Position numbers and translations under genes: made by a program. From Streptomyces avidinii (GTDB lineage Bacteria; Actinomycetota; Actinomycetes; Streptomycetales; Streptomycetaceae): DNA of 64,000 nucleotides. The stretch is taken from positions 124,001 to 188,000 of the forward strand of contig NZ_BMVL01000002.1 in NCBI RefSeq assembly GCF_014650695.1. Reading direction: 5' to 3'. Below, one piece after another: positions 63,884 to 64,000 of this stretch. The notes beneath the pieces are model-generated. The model worked only from the letters and a program-made list of their open reading frames with translations. It searched no databases and was not told the DNA's origin. The first letter of the stretch is position 1. Each line of letters begins with the position of its first letter.

Positions 63884-64000
63884 CTAGAGGTCGATCCAGT
63901 AGCGGCGCTTGGGTCCGATCAGGGTTTCGCGGACGTCCTCCAGCACCCCGCCGTTGCCCTCGATCGTCCGGATCGACGCCTCGTTGTCCGGGTCGCAGGT
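63884..64000 (-). CDS. GNAT N-acetyltransferase, C-terminal end (cut by window edge)
   Basis: The last 38 residues of a protein enter from the right edge and end in TAG at 63884-63886. They read TCDPDNEASIRTIEGNGG and end KRRYWIDL, the usual closing motif of GNAT-fold acetyltransferases (conserved asparagine, arginine and terminal RYWI). The rest lies outside the window. Confidence 0.75.
   Translation of the reverse strand, partial: TCDPDNEASIRTIEGNGGVLEDVRETLIGPKRRYWIDL

Overview
The window is chromosomal DNA from a Streptomyces-like actinomycete. It is very GC-rich with strong third-position GC bias, has many GTG starts with purine-rich ribosome binding sites, and carries family combinations typical of the genus: SpoIIE-type phosphatase/kinase proteins, Pls-type polyamino-acid synthetase, CatR-like Fur regulator with KatG, trypco2 proteins, class F sortase and PaaX. 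I saw no rRNA, tRNA, CRISPR array, integrase or transposase. The species cannot be named from the sequence.

Layout. 1-6973: tail of a P450, a PLP decarboxylase, two lipoproteins, a propeller-like protein, two small membrane proteins, an Rnl2-type RNA ligase and an S41 peptidase. 6992-18267: a multidomain SpoIIE-type signalling protein, a VanW-family protein, then a probable NTP-dependent conflict module (protease-NTPase-TPR protein plus trypco2 protein) divergent from a Ser/Thr kinase with a ricin-type lectin tail. 18276-24796: a short-chain reductase, then an M1 metallopeptidase downstream of a Pls-family synthetase whose hand-read adenylation code looks lysine-like. 25047-28529: a small protein with a likely frameshift, a CatR/FurA-like regulator and divergent katG with unusual promoter repeats. 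28714-37144: small genes, a YjbQ protein, a branched-chain-type ABC operon whose livG is frameshifted, a secreted carboxylesterase and PaaX.

37239-49789: a phytase-like propeller, an MHS-family transporter, a two-component system next to an orphan TAXI binding protein, a frameshifted DUF4389 membrane protein, a CHRD-like/class F sortase pair, a PhzF protein and a serine hydrolase. 50051-51965: a two-gene biosynthetic locus made of a cyclodipeptide synthase and a CYP121-like P450, closed by a perfect 15-bp hairpin. 52126-64000: a hydrolase/HTH regulator pair around a 26-bp perfect palindrome, several small secreted proteins, two LuxR-type regulators, an AraC remnant, an APH-family kinase, a propeller-amidohydrolase fusion, a SnoaL-like protein, a methyltransferase and a partial acetyltransferase.

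The strongest leads are the cyclodipeptide locus, the Pls/peptidase pair, the protease-NTPase-TPR/trypco2 module, and two regulatory signals: a 28-bp element shared by two distant small genes, and the 26-bp palindrome. Three genes are each restored to full length by correcting a 1-2 nt indel, so the possibility of assembly error should be kept in mind.
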